Below, piece after piece: positions 1 to 6,232 of a stretch of DNA of 16,697 bases. The position numbers were made by a program, and so were the translations under genes. The notes under the pieces are model-generated. The model searched no databases. It had not been told where the DNA came from and saw nothing but the letters and a program-made list of their open reading frames with translations. The stretch is from positions 1 through 16,697 of the forward strand of contig CABRZY010000017.1 of the NCBI GenBank assembly GCA_902475475.1, in the 5' to 3' direction. Position 1 is the stretch's first letter, and every line of letters begins with the position of its first letter. The DNA is from an uncultured Collinsella sp. Lineage in GTDB: Bacteria > Actinomycetota > Coriobacteriia > Coriobacteriales > Coriobacteriaceae.

Positions 1-2
1 TG

Positions 3-212
3 GCCAAGTTGCCCGCCGCACCCAATGCGCTTTCGGACGCAGGCTACATGTTTACACTTTCGGGCGCGGACCTTATCCGCGACATCTATGCATACTGCAG
101 CGAGCTTGCCGAGCGCCACGTCTTTGACGCGGCTGAGATCAAACCTGGATACGCCATCAAGTTGGTTCTTAGGCTGTTCTTGATAGACGGGTTCGGGGCC
201 ATGCCGGCGTAA
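3..212 (+). CDS. 3' end of an unidentified protein (partial)
   Basis: An open frame enters from the left edge and stops at a TAA (210-212), leaving about 69 residues of C-terminus. The fragment is mixed polar and hydrophobic: a GYMFTLSGADLIRDIYAYC stretch, then an amphipathic helix-like segment with an AERHVFDAAEIKPGY turn and a hydrophobic end (LVLRLFLIDG). There is no transmembrane run, zinc motif or other signature I recognise. A TTG at 9 could be read as a start, but nothing like a ribosome binding site can be checked and the frame is open before it, so a truncated upstream gene is more likely. It converges with the AlbA_2 gene on the other strand. Function unknown. Confidence 0.5.
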   Translation, partial: AKLPAAPNALSDAGYMFTLSGADLIRDIYAYCSELAERHVFDAAEIKPGYAIKLVLRLFLIDGFGAMPA

Positions 213-312
213 GCCGAGTCTTTAGCATCACCGTCAACTGGGCAACAACCGCTTAACCTTAGTGGGCGCCAATTGAGGGTCGATTATTGGGTCGCCTCGT
301 CCACTAACGCAT

Positions 313-1779
313 TTATTCCACGCGCTCTGACAGTCGATACTTGCGGTTGCGGCTCGTCGCCGGCGCCGTGGGCTCAAGCTCGCCTTGAGCAATGAGCGCG
401 TTGACGCGCGACCTAACCTGGGAAATTGTAAGCCCCGTGCGTTCTGCCAGCTCACGCGTCCCCAGCTCGCCGTAGTGTTTGAGTGCCGTCACAATTAAGC
501 CCCCGCCATGATCGACCGACTCGATCTTTGAACGGTAAAGTACGACCTTGAACCGATCGAACCCCGGGCAGAACAGGGGCTCGGCCAGACCATGCGCGCG
601 CATGGCATCGATCATCATCGGGATGCCCGAGCCATTGCCCTCAGCCGGCGAACCTGCGCCATCCGGCAGCGGGACAATCGACATGAGTTTCACGAGCGTC
701 GCGTTACGGCATCGGGAGCTGCCGTCAAACAAGTTCTCGCGAGTCTTTCCCCCGTAAAGGCCGCCAGGATTCGTCACCTCGACACGATCGTCAAAGACGT
801 CGACGGCAATCGATTGTCCACAGAACCGATCCCCGTATTCTCGATGGATTACGGCGTTGGCGATTGCCCCGCGCAGAACCTCCTCGGGAATCTCCAGCGA
901 GTCGACACGCGAGACGCCTTGGACGGTCGAGGTTCGCCGCAAATTCTTGGCGACGGCCGCGACAGCATCCGAGATCATCTCGCCCAACGTTCCCTCACAG
1001 ATTGTGCGGTCCATGAACCTCAGTGGCCCCGCAGCTCCCTTTTGAGTTCCCACGTGGACAGCCACATCAATGAAGAGCTTGGGATAGAACTGCTGAGGGT
1101 AAACGCCTGCGGCAAGGAGGCCGGCCTTGGTAACATTGCCCTGGAAGTCGAGGAAATTCAGACGCTCCATCTTTGTCTTCTTGTCCGCCGCACCGCGCAT
1201 CGCTCGAGGCGTCAACGAATAGGCACGCTCTATCGTGCGGTCGACCAGCGACTCGTCAAGATCGCCCACACTCGTGCCGGGCACCGCATCGCGATCGCTA
1301 GGACTCGTCCGTTCATATGACGACAGTGCCAAAACCTCGGTCGACGAAAGCGGGACATCTTTGTCATCGATGCGTTTGTAGCTGCCACCTTGAGCGCCCC
1401 GCTCTATGACATAGCAAGGCTTGCTCGACGGGTCGAGCTCCTCAATCGTGATGACCAGAACCACGGTGCCCTGGAGCTCCACGCGCTCAATGGTGTATTT
1501 GGGCGGATTGGCCAGTTTTCCGCGCCCGCCGGCATCACCCATGCCCGCTACGAATTGGTTGAGCACCTTCTCGGTCTCAAAATTCTCAACCGGGACAAAG
1601 CCCGCGCGCTCGCTCACGCCGAGCACGATAATTCCGCCAGCGGTATTCGCGAATGCGCTAACCGTTTCCCATACGTCGCGGGAAAGCGTCGTGGCGCTCT
1701 CCTTGACCTCGACGTTAAGATCGTCCGAGCCCATGCGCCTTAAAGACTCGAGCAGACCGGTCAGCTCGTTTTCGTTCAT
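313..1779 (-). CDS. AlbA_2 / Schlafen-type ATP-binding transcriptional regulator-like protein
   Basis: 488 residues. N-terminal AlbA_2 (Schlafen AlbA-like) domain at about 18-145, with the typical VEVKES...FANTAGGIIVLGV motif (residues 24-55). A GHKL-ATPase-like C-terminal domain (HATPase_c_4 type) follows at about 295-415, with an LRGAIANAVIHREYG N-box-like helix and GNGSGIPMM as the glycine-rich segment. A winged-helix ends the protein (about 425-487, ELAERTGLTISQVRSRVNAL). This layout is common in proteins annotated as putative DNA-binding or ATP-binding regulators; the true ligand is generally unknown. I chose ATG 1779 because AAAGGA lies about 7 nt upstream. GTG at 1785 would put that site 1 nt from the start codon. 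The gene stands alone and its upstream region holds two repeat arrays, so autoregulation through the winged helix is a reasonable inference. Confidence 0.85.
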   Translation of the reverse strand: MNENELTGLLESLRRMGSDDLNVEVKESATTLSRDVWETVSAFANTAGGIIVLGVSERAGFVPVENFETEKVLNQFVAGMGDAGGRGKLANPPKYTIERVELQGTVVLVITIEELDPSSKPCYVIERGAQGGSYKRIDDKDVPLSSTEVLALSSYERTSPSDRDAVPGTSVGDLDESLVDRTIERAYSLTPRAMRGAADKKTKMERLNFLDFQGNVTKAGLLAAGVYPQQFYPKLFIDVAVHVGTQKGAAGPLRFMDRTICEGTLGEMISDAVAAVAKNLRRTSTVQGVSRVDSLEIPEEVLRGAIANAVIHREYGDRFCGQSIAVDVFDDRVEVTNPGGLYGGKTRENLFDGSSRCRNATLVKLMSIVPLPDGAGSPAEGNGSGIPMMIDAMRAHGLAEPLFCPGFDRFKVVLYRSKIESVDHGGGLIVTALKHYGELGTRELAERTGLTISQVRSRVNALIAQGELEPTAPATSRNRKYRLSERVE

Positions 1780-1841
1780 CTGCACGTCCTTTCGCTCGGC
1801 CCGGCGGAGAATGCCGCGAATAGATTTCCTTCGTCTCTCAG

Positions 1842-1905
1842 TTATCTCTCGTAATTATCTCTCATCTGTCTGCTATCTCTCATATTAGAGATAAGTGAGA
1901 GATGA
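1842..1905. repeat. Operator-like array, proximal copy (TTATCTCTCRT motifs)
   Basis: Three same-direction 11-mers, TTATCTCTCGT (1842), TTATCTCTCAT (1855) and CTATCTCTCAT (1873), are followed by inverted copies ATTAGAGATAA (1884-1894) and GTGAGAGATGA (1895-1905). The third direct and first inverted copies form a dyad with perfect 7-bp arms, TATCTCT (1874-1880) and AGAGATA (1887-1893). The array lies 63 bp upstream of the AlbA_2 start, where a promoter is expected. Likely a multi-site operator; the binding protein is not known. Confidence 0.65.
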
Positions 1906-1963
1906 AAGAAAAGATGTCTGCCATTTGTTTCATTTAAACATGTTTTTGCTGGTAGAACAATCA

Positions 1964-1978
1964 GTATTGAGACAATAC
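1964..1978. promoter_or_regulatory. Short dyad between the two arrays
   Basis: GTATTG (1964-1969) and CAATAC (1973-1978) are perfect 6-bp inverted arms around a 3-bp spacer, in the AT-rich DNA that separates the two arrays. It could be a separate operator or a chance palindrome. The rest of the 1906-2006 spacer shows no gene and no further clear structure. Confidence 0.3.
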
Positions 1979-2006
1979 CATGATTGCTTGTCTCTTTGCT
2001 GCTCAG

Positions 2007-2077
2007 TTATCTCTCGTATTTATCTCTCGTCTTTCTGTTATCTCTCGTATTAGTGACGAATGAGAGATGAGAGATAC
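2007..2077. repeat. Operator-like array, distal copy (TTATCTCTCGT motifs)
   Basis: The motif TTATCTCTCGT occurs perfectly three times at 2007, 2020 and 2038, the same 13- and 18-bp spacing as the proximal array and shifted by exactly 165 bp. Inverted copies ATGAGAGATGA (2060-2070) and ATGAGAGATAC (2067-2077) follow. The direct copies here are identical to one another while those of the proximal array have drifted. No gene on the other strand starts here, so both arrays appear to serve the AlbA_2 gene. Confidence 0.65.
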
Positions 2078-2086
2078 GTGAGTGAT

Positions 2087-2109
2087 GGACGAGCGTGATT
2101 TTTTGGACG
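2087..2109 (-). repeat. Remnant of the GAGCGTGGA intergenic repeat
   Basis: GGACGAGCGTG followed by a T-run and GGACG matches, with small indels, the reverse complement of the 20-bp units (GTCCGAAAATCCACGCTCGT) found in the 119-bp repeats at 13545 and 14946. Only this part is present, without the large hairpin. It is probably a decayed or partial copy of the same family. Confidence 0.45.
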
Positions 2110-2125
2110 GTCGGAAAGTCCCTCC

Positions 2126-2164
2126 AACAAAAAACGGGGCCGGCCTTACGCCGAGCCCCGTTTT
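2126..2164 (-). terminator. Rho-independent terminator of the PTS locus
   Basis: AAAACGGGGC (2131-2140) pairs perfectly with GCCCCGTTTT (2155-2164). An inner CGGC/GCCG (2141-2144 and 2150-2153) extends the stem with one bulged base. Read on the reverse strand the stem is followed by TTTTTTGTTGG. It lies 45 bp past the IID stop, as expected for the end of the operon. Confidence 0.85.
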
Positions 2165-2209
2165 CAAACGGTCAGTTAGTTATCCAACGCGCGAGCATAG
2201 CAGTCAACT

Positions 2210-3058
2210 TTACGCCGCCGCGAACACTCCCAAGCCCGTTCCGATGATGCAGATCGCGAAGATGCCAATAATAATCCAAATGGTCTTGACACCCTTTTTA
2301 TAGAGGGCAACGCAAGCGAACGTTGCCAGCAAGGGCAGCAGACCGGGGAAGATCGAATCGAACAGATCCTGCAGGACAATCTCGGAACCACCCACATCAA
2401 AGGTCAAAGCCGTGGACAGCGAGACCTGTGCCGCAATCATGGCGCCGATAACGGTCATTCCGAGAACGCCGGCAGCATGCGTCATGCGAGACATAAGGTT
2501 GTTCTCTTCGGACTGCTGCAGGAACTTGGTTCCCAGGTCGTATCCCAGATGGGCGGCGACGATACGCGTTGCAAGGTTAATCACGGAGTAGATGAGCGCG
2601 TACACGATGGGGCCGAGCGGGTTGCCCGTCGACGCGATGCCAATACCAATGCCGGCGGCGACCACGCGGAACGTACCCCAGTAGAACGAATCGCCAATGC
2701 CGGAAAGCGGTCCCATGAGGCCGACCTTCATGGCGTTAATCGAGGACGTGTCGAAGTTCTTATCGGCAGCCGCCTGCTCTTCCATCGAAACCGTTAGGCC
2801 GGCTACAAACGGAAGCACATGAGGCGTGATGTTAAAGAACTCGGTATGGCGATCAAGCGCCGCATAGTAATCGTCGTCGTTGGGATAGATCTTTCGCAGG
2901 GGCTTCTGAATGGTGTACATGAAGCCCATTGCCATCATCTTGTCGTACGACTGCGAGCACTGGCTCGTAAACTGGCGAAGGAACATGCTCCGATACATAT
3001 CGGGAGTCATAATCGCGTCCTTCTTGGCCTCTTTGAGATCGGTGTTCTGGGTAGCCAT
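2210..3058 (-). CDS. PTS mannose-family IID component
   Basis: 282 residues, the normal size for EIID of the mannose/fructose/sorbose PTS family. It forms the membrane channel with IIC and passes the sugar during phosphorylation by IIB. Visible family features are the amphipathic N-terminal half (MYRSMFLRQFTSQCSQSYDKMMAMGF), the conserved VGLMGPLSGIGDSFYWGTFRVV loop at about 125-146, and hydrophobic segments near the C-terminus (LLPLLATFACVALYKKG, IWIIIGIFAICIIGTGLG). The ATG overlaps the IIC stop codon by one base (TAATG). Its ribosome binding site GGAGG lies inside the last codons of IIC, so the two are translationally coupled. It is the last gene before the terminator. Substrate cannot be read from this subunit; the neighbouring deglycase suggests an Amadori compound. 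Confidence 0.93.
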   Translation of the reverse strand: MATQNTDLKEAKKDAIMTPDMYRSMFLRQFTSQCSQSYDKMMAMGFMYTIQKPLRKIYPNDDDYYAALDRHTEFFNITPHVLPFVAGLTVSMEEQAAADKNFDTSSINAMKVGLMGPLSGIGDSFYWGTFRVVAAGIGIGIASTGNPLGPIVYALIYSVINLATRIVAAHLGYDLGTKFLQQSEENNLMSRMTHAAGVLGMTVIGAMIAAQVSLSTALTFDVGGSEIVLQDLFDSIFPGLLPLLATFACVALYKKGVKTIWIIIGIFAICIIGTGLGVFAAA

Positions 3059-3831
3059 TAGAAGTCCTCCTCTTCATCCTCGGCAACCGCCTGCGGACCG
3101 GCCGAGCCCTCGCGGAAGGCCAGGAGCAGCGCGACGCAGATAGCGGCAGCGGCAACACCGACAACGTCCATCTTGAGGTAGATGACCATAATGAATCCCA
3201 GGAATAGCCAGGGAAGAAGCTTGTTGTCGCCCATGGTCCTAATAAGAAGAGCGAAGCCGATGCAGACCATGACGCCGGACGCAACGTTGAGGCCGTCCAT
3301 CACAAACTGCGGAATAGCGTTAAGCGCATTGTTGATGAGGTCGGCACCAAAGAACAGCGAGCAAAACACCAGCAGTGCAGACGGAATGCCAATCGACAGC
3401 GGCACGATGGTCAGATGGTACAGATTCGCCTTGGCAAGATCGCGATTTGCCAGAGCGGTCTCAATCTTCTTGCAGGCAAAGGCACCCGGAACGGCGTAGC
3501 AGAAGTTGCGCCACACCTGAAGGAAGACGGAGACGGGAAGGGCGAGTGCGACGGCAGTTGCCGTGCCCGTACCCGTAATGACGGCAAACGCGCAGCCAAG
3601 CACGCCAGAGGCATAGACCTCGGGAGGAACCGCCGCGCCGACCATGATGGCGCCCATGAACATGGACTCCAAAGCAGCGCCGACGATAACGCCCTGCTGG
3701 ACATCGCCAAGGATCAAGCCAACGAACAGGCTCGTAAACAGCGGACGACCAAGCATCGTAATGCCAAATAATTGCTCGTCCATGGACGCAATAAATGCGA
3801 CCAGTGCAACTAGAAGATACTGGACAACCAT
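3058..3831 (-). CDS. PTS mannose-family IIC component
   Basis: 257 residues, a polytopic membrane protein of the EIIC-Man family. The N-terminus (VVQYLLVALVAFIASMDEQLFG) and the GLILGDVQQGVIVGAALESMFMG region at about 38-63 are typical, followed by several further hydrophobic helices. The C-terminus ends in an acidic tail (AEDEEEDF) whose codons also supply the GGAGG site for IID. ATG 3831 is preferred over TTG 3840: GGGG lies about 9 nt upstream of the ATG, while the TTG start would overlap that site. A strong 12-bp hairpin separates it from the upstream deglycase gene. Acts with IID as the sugar permease. Confidence 0.93.
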   Translation of the reverse strand: MVVQYLLVALVAFIASMDEQLFGITMLGRPLFTSLFVGLILGDVQQGVIVGAALESMFMGAIMVGAAVPPEVYASGVLGCAFAVITGTGTATAVALALPVSVFLQVWRNFCYAVPGAFACKKIETALANRDLAKANLYHLTIVPLSIGIPSALLVFCSLFFGADLINNALNAIPQFVMDGLNVASGVMVCIGFALLIRTMGDNKLLPWLFLGFIMVIYLKMDVVGVAAAAICVALLLAFREGSAGPQAVAEDEEEDF

Positions 3832-3853
3832 TTCGATCAACCCCAGAAACAGG

Positions 3854-3890
3854 TCTGCAGGCGAGGCATTCTGCGCAGCTCGCCTGCAGA
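3854..3890 (-). promoter_or_regulatory. Intercistronic hairpin between deglycase and IIC genes
   Basis: TCTGCAGGCGAG (3854-3865) and CTCGCCTGCAGA (3879-3890) are perfect 12-bp inverted arms around a 13-nt loop. On the reverse strand no U-run follows, so it is not a standard terminator. It sits 22 bp past the deglycase stop and just upstream of the IIC ribosome binding site. An mRNA-stabilising or processing hairpin that sets the enzyme-to-permease ratio is the likeliest role. Confidence 0.6.
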
Positions 3891-3912
3891 CAACCGCAGC
3901 AATTTGAGAGGA

Positions 3913-4947
3913 TTAGTAGTTCATCTGGTGATAGTAACGACGCGTGGTGAGCGGGTGGTTACGGACGTGCTCGAGATGGCAGCTCAGACGCTCGGTGATG
4001 GTGTAGGTGACCATCGGGGAGACGATCTTGCGGAACTCGGGGTCGCTGAACGGCAGCTCGACCTCGGCGGTGTCGAACTTGTTCACGCGGACATGGACGC
4101 CCTTCTCGTCGGCGAGCATGTGGGTGAAGTTGTCCACGCGGTCCATGAGCTTGCGGGTGTCGTCCTCGCCGTAGAGCATGATGAGGCTCGTGCCCTCCTC
4201 GCACAGCTCGATGGTGCCGTGGAAGAACTCGGCGGCGTGGATGGACTTGGTCTTGATCCACTGCATCTCCTCGAGGATGCACATGGCGTAGTCGTAGGCC
4301 TCGCCCCAGAGCATGCCGGAGCCGATCACCATGTGGTAGTCGGTGTCCTTGAAGTCCTCAGCCATGGCGGCGCAGCGCTCGTCCTGAGCGTCCTTGGCCT
4401 TGATGAGGTACGGAGCGATGTTGCCGAACTCCTCCATGAAGGTGTCGTACTTGGGGAAGGCGCCGGCGTTCTTGAGGAAGCGGGCGACCAGCGTGATCTG
4501 GTAGGTGTAGATGGCCTCGCACAGAACGTCGTCCTCGGCGAAGCTGAAGAACTTGTAATCGGCGTACTCGGTGGCCGGGGTGTTGTCGTTGGAGACATAC
4601 ATCAGCGTGCGGGCGCCCTGCTCCTGGCAGAACTTGGCGGCCTCGATAATCTCGGGGGTGGTGCCGGTACGGGTGGAGAAGACGCAGACCGAGTCCTTGT
4701 TGAAGGTCTTGGGCGGGCATGCGAGGAACTCAGCGGCAATCTCGCAGTGGACGTCGACGTCGGCCGTGGTGGTCTCGACCCAATACTTCATCGGGAGCGT
4801 GTGGGCCCAGGTGCCGCCGCAGCCGATGAAGAAGATGTTGGAATAACCCTGCTCGCAGACCTTGTCCACGGCAGCCTCAATCTGAGGACGGAGAGCGAGG
4901 GCATCGCTCACAACCTTCTCGTAACGAGGCTCATCGAAATTGAACAT
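3913..4947 (-). CDS. SIS-domain Amadori-product 6-phosphate deglycase (FrlB/GfrF-like)
   Basis: 344 residues with two SIS (sugar isomerase) domains. Domain 1 has IFFIGCGGTWAHT (38-50) and the phosphate-binding FSTRTGTTPEII (90-101). Domain 2 has MVIGSGMLWGEAYDYAM (206-222) and the HAAEFFHGTIELCEEG block (237-252). Glu227 and His243 are 16 residues apart, the spacing of the catalytic Glu and His known in the related deglycase FraB and present in E. coli FrlB. The C-terminus HPLTTRRYYHQMNY parallels FrlB's HNPDERRYYGGLVEY. The expected reaction is hydrolysis of a fructosamine 6-phosphate, for example fructoselysine 6-phosphate, to glucose 6-phosphate and the amine. It is surrounded by a complete mannose-family PTS and a GntR regulator. 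Codon use is strongly biased (almost all G/C third positions) compared with its neighbours, which suggests high expression. The exact substrate (fructoselysine, glucoselysine or another) cannot be fixed from sequence. Confidence 0.85.
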   Translation of the reverse strand: MFNFDEPRYEKVVSDALALRPQIEAAVDKVCEQGYSNIFFIGCGGTWAHTLPMKYWVETTTADVDVHCEIAAEFLACPPKTFNKDSVCVFSTRTGTTPEIIEAAKFCQEQGARTLMYVSNDNTPATEYADYKFFSFAEDDVLCEAIYTYQITLVARFLKNAGAFPKYDTFMEEFGNIAPYLIKAKDAQDERCAAMAEDFKDTDYHMVIGSGMLWGEAYDYAMCILEEMQWIKTKSIHAAEFFHGTIELCEEGTSLIMLYGEDDTRKLMDRVDNFTHMLADEKGVHVRVNKFDTAEVELPFSDPEFRKIVSPMVTYTITERLSCHLEHVRNHPLTTRRYYHQMNY

Positions 4948-4997
4948 CCCTTACTCCTAACTCACTTGGATGAACCCTTCATTCATCCCATGACGTT

Positions 4998-5025
4998 ATA
5001 ATACTTTATATAACTAACTATGCAA
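4998..5025 (-). promoter_or_regulatory. Probable promoter of the deglycase-IIC-IID unit
   Basis: On the reverse strand, TTGCAT (5020-5025) and TATTAT (4998-5003) are separated by 16 bp, just after the terminator of the upstream unit and about 50 bp before the deglycase start. A TTATATAA palindrome (5006-5013) lies in the spacer. An inverted repeat GGATGAA / TTCATCC (4968-4974, 4982-4988) lies in the expected leader. Boxes assigned by eye. Confidence 0.45.
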
Positions 5026-5055
5026 GAACTATTTCAGATTTTTTTGATTTTTCTT

Positions 5056-5092
5056 TAATAAAAAGCCCGCCGATCAAATGAACGACGGGCTT
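5056..5092 (-). terminator. Internal terminator after the IIB gene
   Basis: AAGCCCGCCG (5063-5072) pairs with CGACGGGCTT (5083-5092) with one G-U wobble and a 10-nt loop. On the reverse strand it is followed by TTTTTATT. It stands between IIB and the deglycase gene and so divides the locus into two transcription units, unless it is read through. Confidence 0.8.
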
Positions 5093-5141
5093 AAGAAAGG
5101 AGGACCTAGTTAATAAATGCTAGACAATGGCATGTTTCCAG

Positions 5142-5615
5142 CTAGAAAACGTCCTTGGCAAATACCTTTGAGTCATTGGGGACCTGACGGATTTCGATAA
5201 CCACGCCATCGTTGACAAGCTCTTGGATATGCTCGGCATCGGTTTCGGTCGCAAAAATCGCGGGGGTCGGATGAAGCGTGGTCTCGGGAGACTTTCGGGT
5301 TCCGCCCAGATTGATCTCCTTGATGTCTTTGCAACCCTTAGCAAGGCGATAGGCATCCTCGATCGTCTCGACAATGATAAACAGCGAATACTTGTCGGTA
5401 ACGCCGCTGTTGAGCGCCTCGATAGCAGCGTCAACATCCTTGATGACGAGTTTAACGCCGCTGGGGCGGGCGAGCCTCAAGGCTGCCTTCCTCATGTCGT
5501 CTTTTGCCACGGCGTCGCTGGCACACAGGATGCAATCGACATCCAGCGCATGTGTCCAAGACATGGCGACCTGGCCGTGAATCAATCGGTAATCAACTCT
5601 CGTAAGCTTAATCAT
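5142..5615 (-). CDS. PTS mannose-family IIB component
   Basis: 157 residues, the normal length of EIIB in the mannose/fructose/sorbose family. This cytoplasmic subunit takes phosphate from IIA on a histidine and gives it to the incoming sugar. The signature TRVDYRLIHGQVAMSW is at residues 5-20 and His13 is the expected phosphorylated residue. The ATG at 5615 is chosen because GGAG lies 9 nt upstream. The ATG at 5624 would directly abut that site, and the much longer frame back to 5726 overlaps IIA. It sits 62 bp after IIA and before the internal terminator. Confidence 0.93.
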   Translation of the reverse strand: MIKLTRVDYRLIHGQVAMSWTHALDVDCILCASDAVAKDDMRKAALRLARPSGVKLVIKDVDAAIEALNSGVTDKYSLFIIVETIEDAYRLAKGCKDIKEINLGGTRKSPETTLHPTPAIFATETDAEHIQELVNDGVVIEIRQVPNDSKVFAKDVF

Positions 5616-5677
5616 CGTAATCATCTCCGCACGTAATAAAGGTAATGACAGGGTTGAATTATTCGTTGAAGCTTGAG

Positions 5678-6097
5678 CTAGAACTCTTCTTCTTCGACAT
5701 CGGCAAGCATGTCCGCCGCCTCGCAAAGCTGAATAAATGAACGCGACCCCTCGACCGCGGCTTTGGCCTTGTCCGCATCCAGGGAGTCCAGCTGTGTAAC
5801 CATTTCCACCAGCAGCGGCAAGTTCATTCCGGTGATCAACGTAAACGATCCGGCAGTCTGCCTCTGAATGAATTCGTTGTTTACAGAGCCGCCAAAGATG
5901 TCAGTCACGACAAACCAAGAGTCGGCAGGGTCCCTCGTCTCCATCCATGCATCAATCAACGCCGCGACGTCCCTTGAATCGTCATCGATATAGGCGCACA
6001 GGCACTCGATTCGGTCGTTAGTGCCCATCAGAATCTCCAGAGAGCTTTTCATGCCTTGGGCGAGATAACCATGACTCGCTAGCAATATCTTATTCAT
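5678..6097 (-). CDS. PTS mannose-family IIA component
   Basis: 139 residues, a stand-alone EIIA-Man domain. The N-terminus KILLASHGYLAQGM contains the phospho-accepting His9, which receives phosphate from HPr. VVTDIFGGSVNNEF (63-76) and LITGMNLPLLVEM (87-99) are the other conserved family blocks. The C-terminus is an acidic tail (ADVEEEEF). A GGAG lies 4 nt before the ATG. It is the first PTS gene after the regulator and is separated from it by 135 bp that hold their own promoter-like boxes and an inverted repeat. Confidence 0.93.
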   Translation of the reverse strand: MNKILLASHGYLAQGMKSSLEILMGTNDRIECLCAYIDDDSRDVAALIDAWMETRDPADSWFVVTDIFGGSVNNEFIQRQTAGSFTLITGMNLPLLVEMVTQLDSLDADKAKAAVEGSRSFIQLCEAADMLADVEEEEF

Positions 6098-6123
6098 AGT
6101 TCTCCAATACCAATAGGACGTAC

Positions 6124-6152
6124 TATATTGTCATAACAAAGTATATTAGCAA
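6124..6152 (-). promoter_or_regulatory. Possible promoter of the IIA-IIB unit
   Basis: On the reverse strand, TTGCTA (6147-6152) and AATATA (6124-6129) are 17 bp apart, about 25 bp before the IIA start codon. The region 6120-6150 is AT-rich compared with its surroundings. The assignment is by eye. Confidence 0.35.
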
Positions 6153-6169
6153 TCTGCCCTACGTGGTGT

Positions 6170-6217
6170 GTCTATTTTCCAAATCCGCGAACGGTAACAA
6201 TTGGTCGGTAAATAGAC
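6170..6217 (-). promoter_or_regulatory. Inverted repeat between gntR and IIA
   Basis: GTCTATTT (6170-6177) and AAATAGAC (6210-6217) are perfect 8-bp arms, extending to 11 bp with one mismatch. A smaller CCG/CGG hairpin lies inside. There is no U-run after it on the reverse strand. It could be an operator for the regulator or an RNA structure in the leader. Confidence 0.45.
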
Positions 6218-6232
6218 TAATCTCTCTCTAAT

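Noticed and set aside
259..307. TTAGTGG / CCACTAA inverted repeat after the AlbA_2 stop, considered as its terminator.
   Set aside because: Only 7 bp, a 35-nt loop and no T-run on either strand.
3904..5001. Long forward frame of 365 codons opposite the deglycase.
   Set aside because: Val/Leu/Gly/Glu-rich shadow of the strongly codon-biased reverse gene; no family features.
5096..5200. AAAGGAGG on the forward strand followed by an ATG at 5117 and a 27-codon frame.
   Set aside because: It lies next to the reverse-strand terminator and inside the IIB 3' end, the spacing to the ATG is 13 nt, and no promoter is seen; likely chance.
3058..6097. IIA and IIC both end in acidic tails (EEEEF and EEEDF), suggesting a shared protein-protein signal.
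   Set aside because: In IIC the GAGGAGGA codons also provide the IID ribosome binding site, which explains the tail; the likeness to IIA may be chance.
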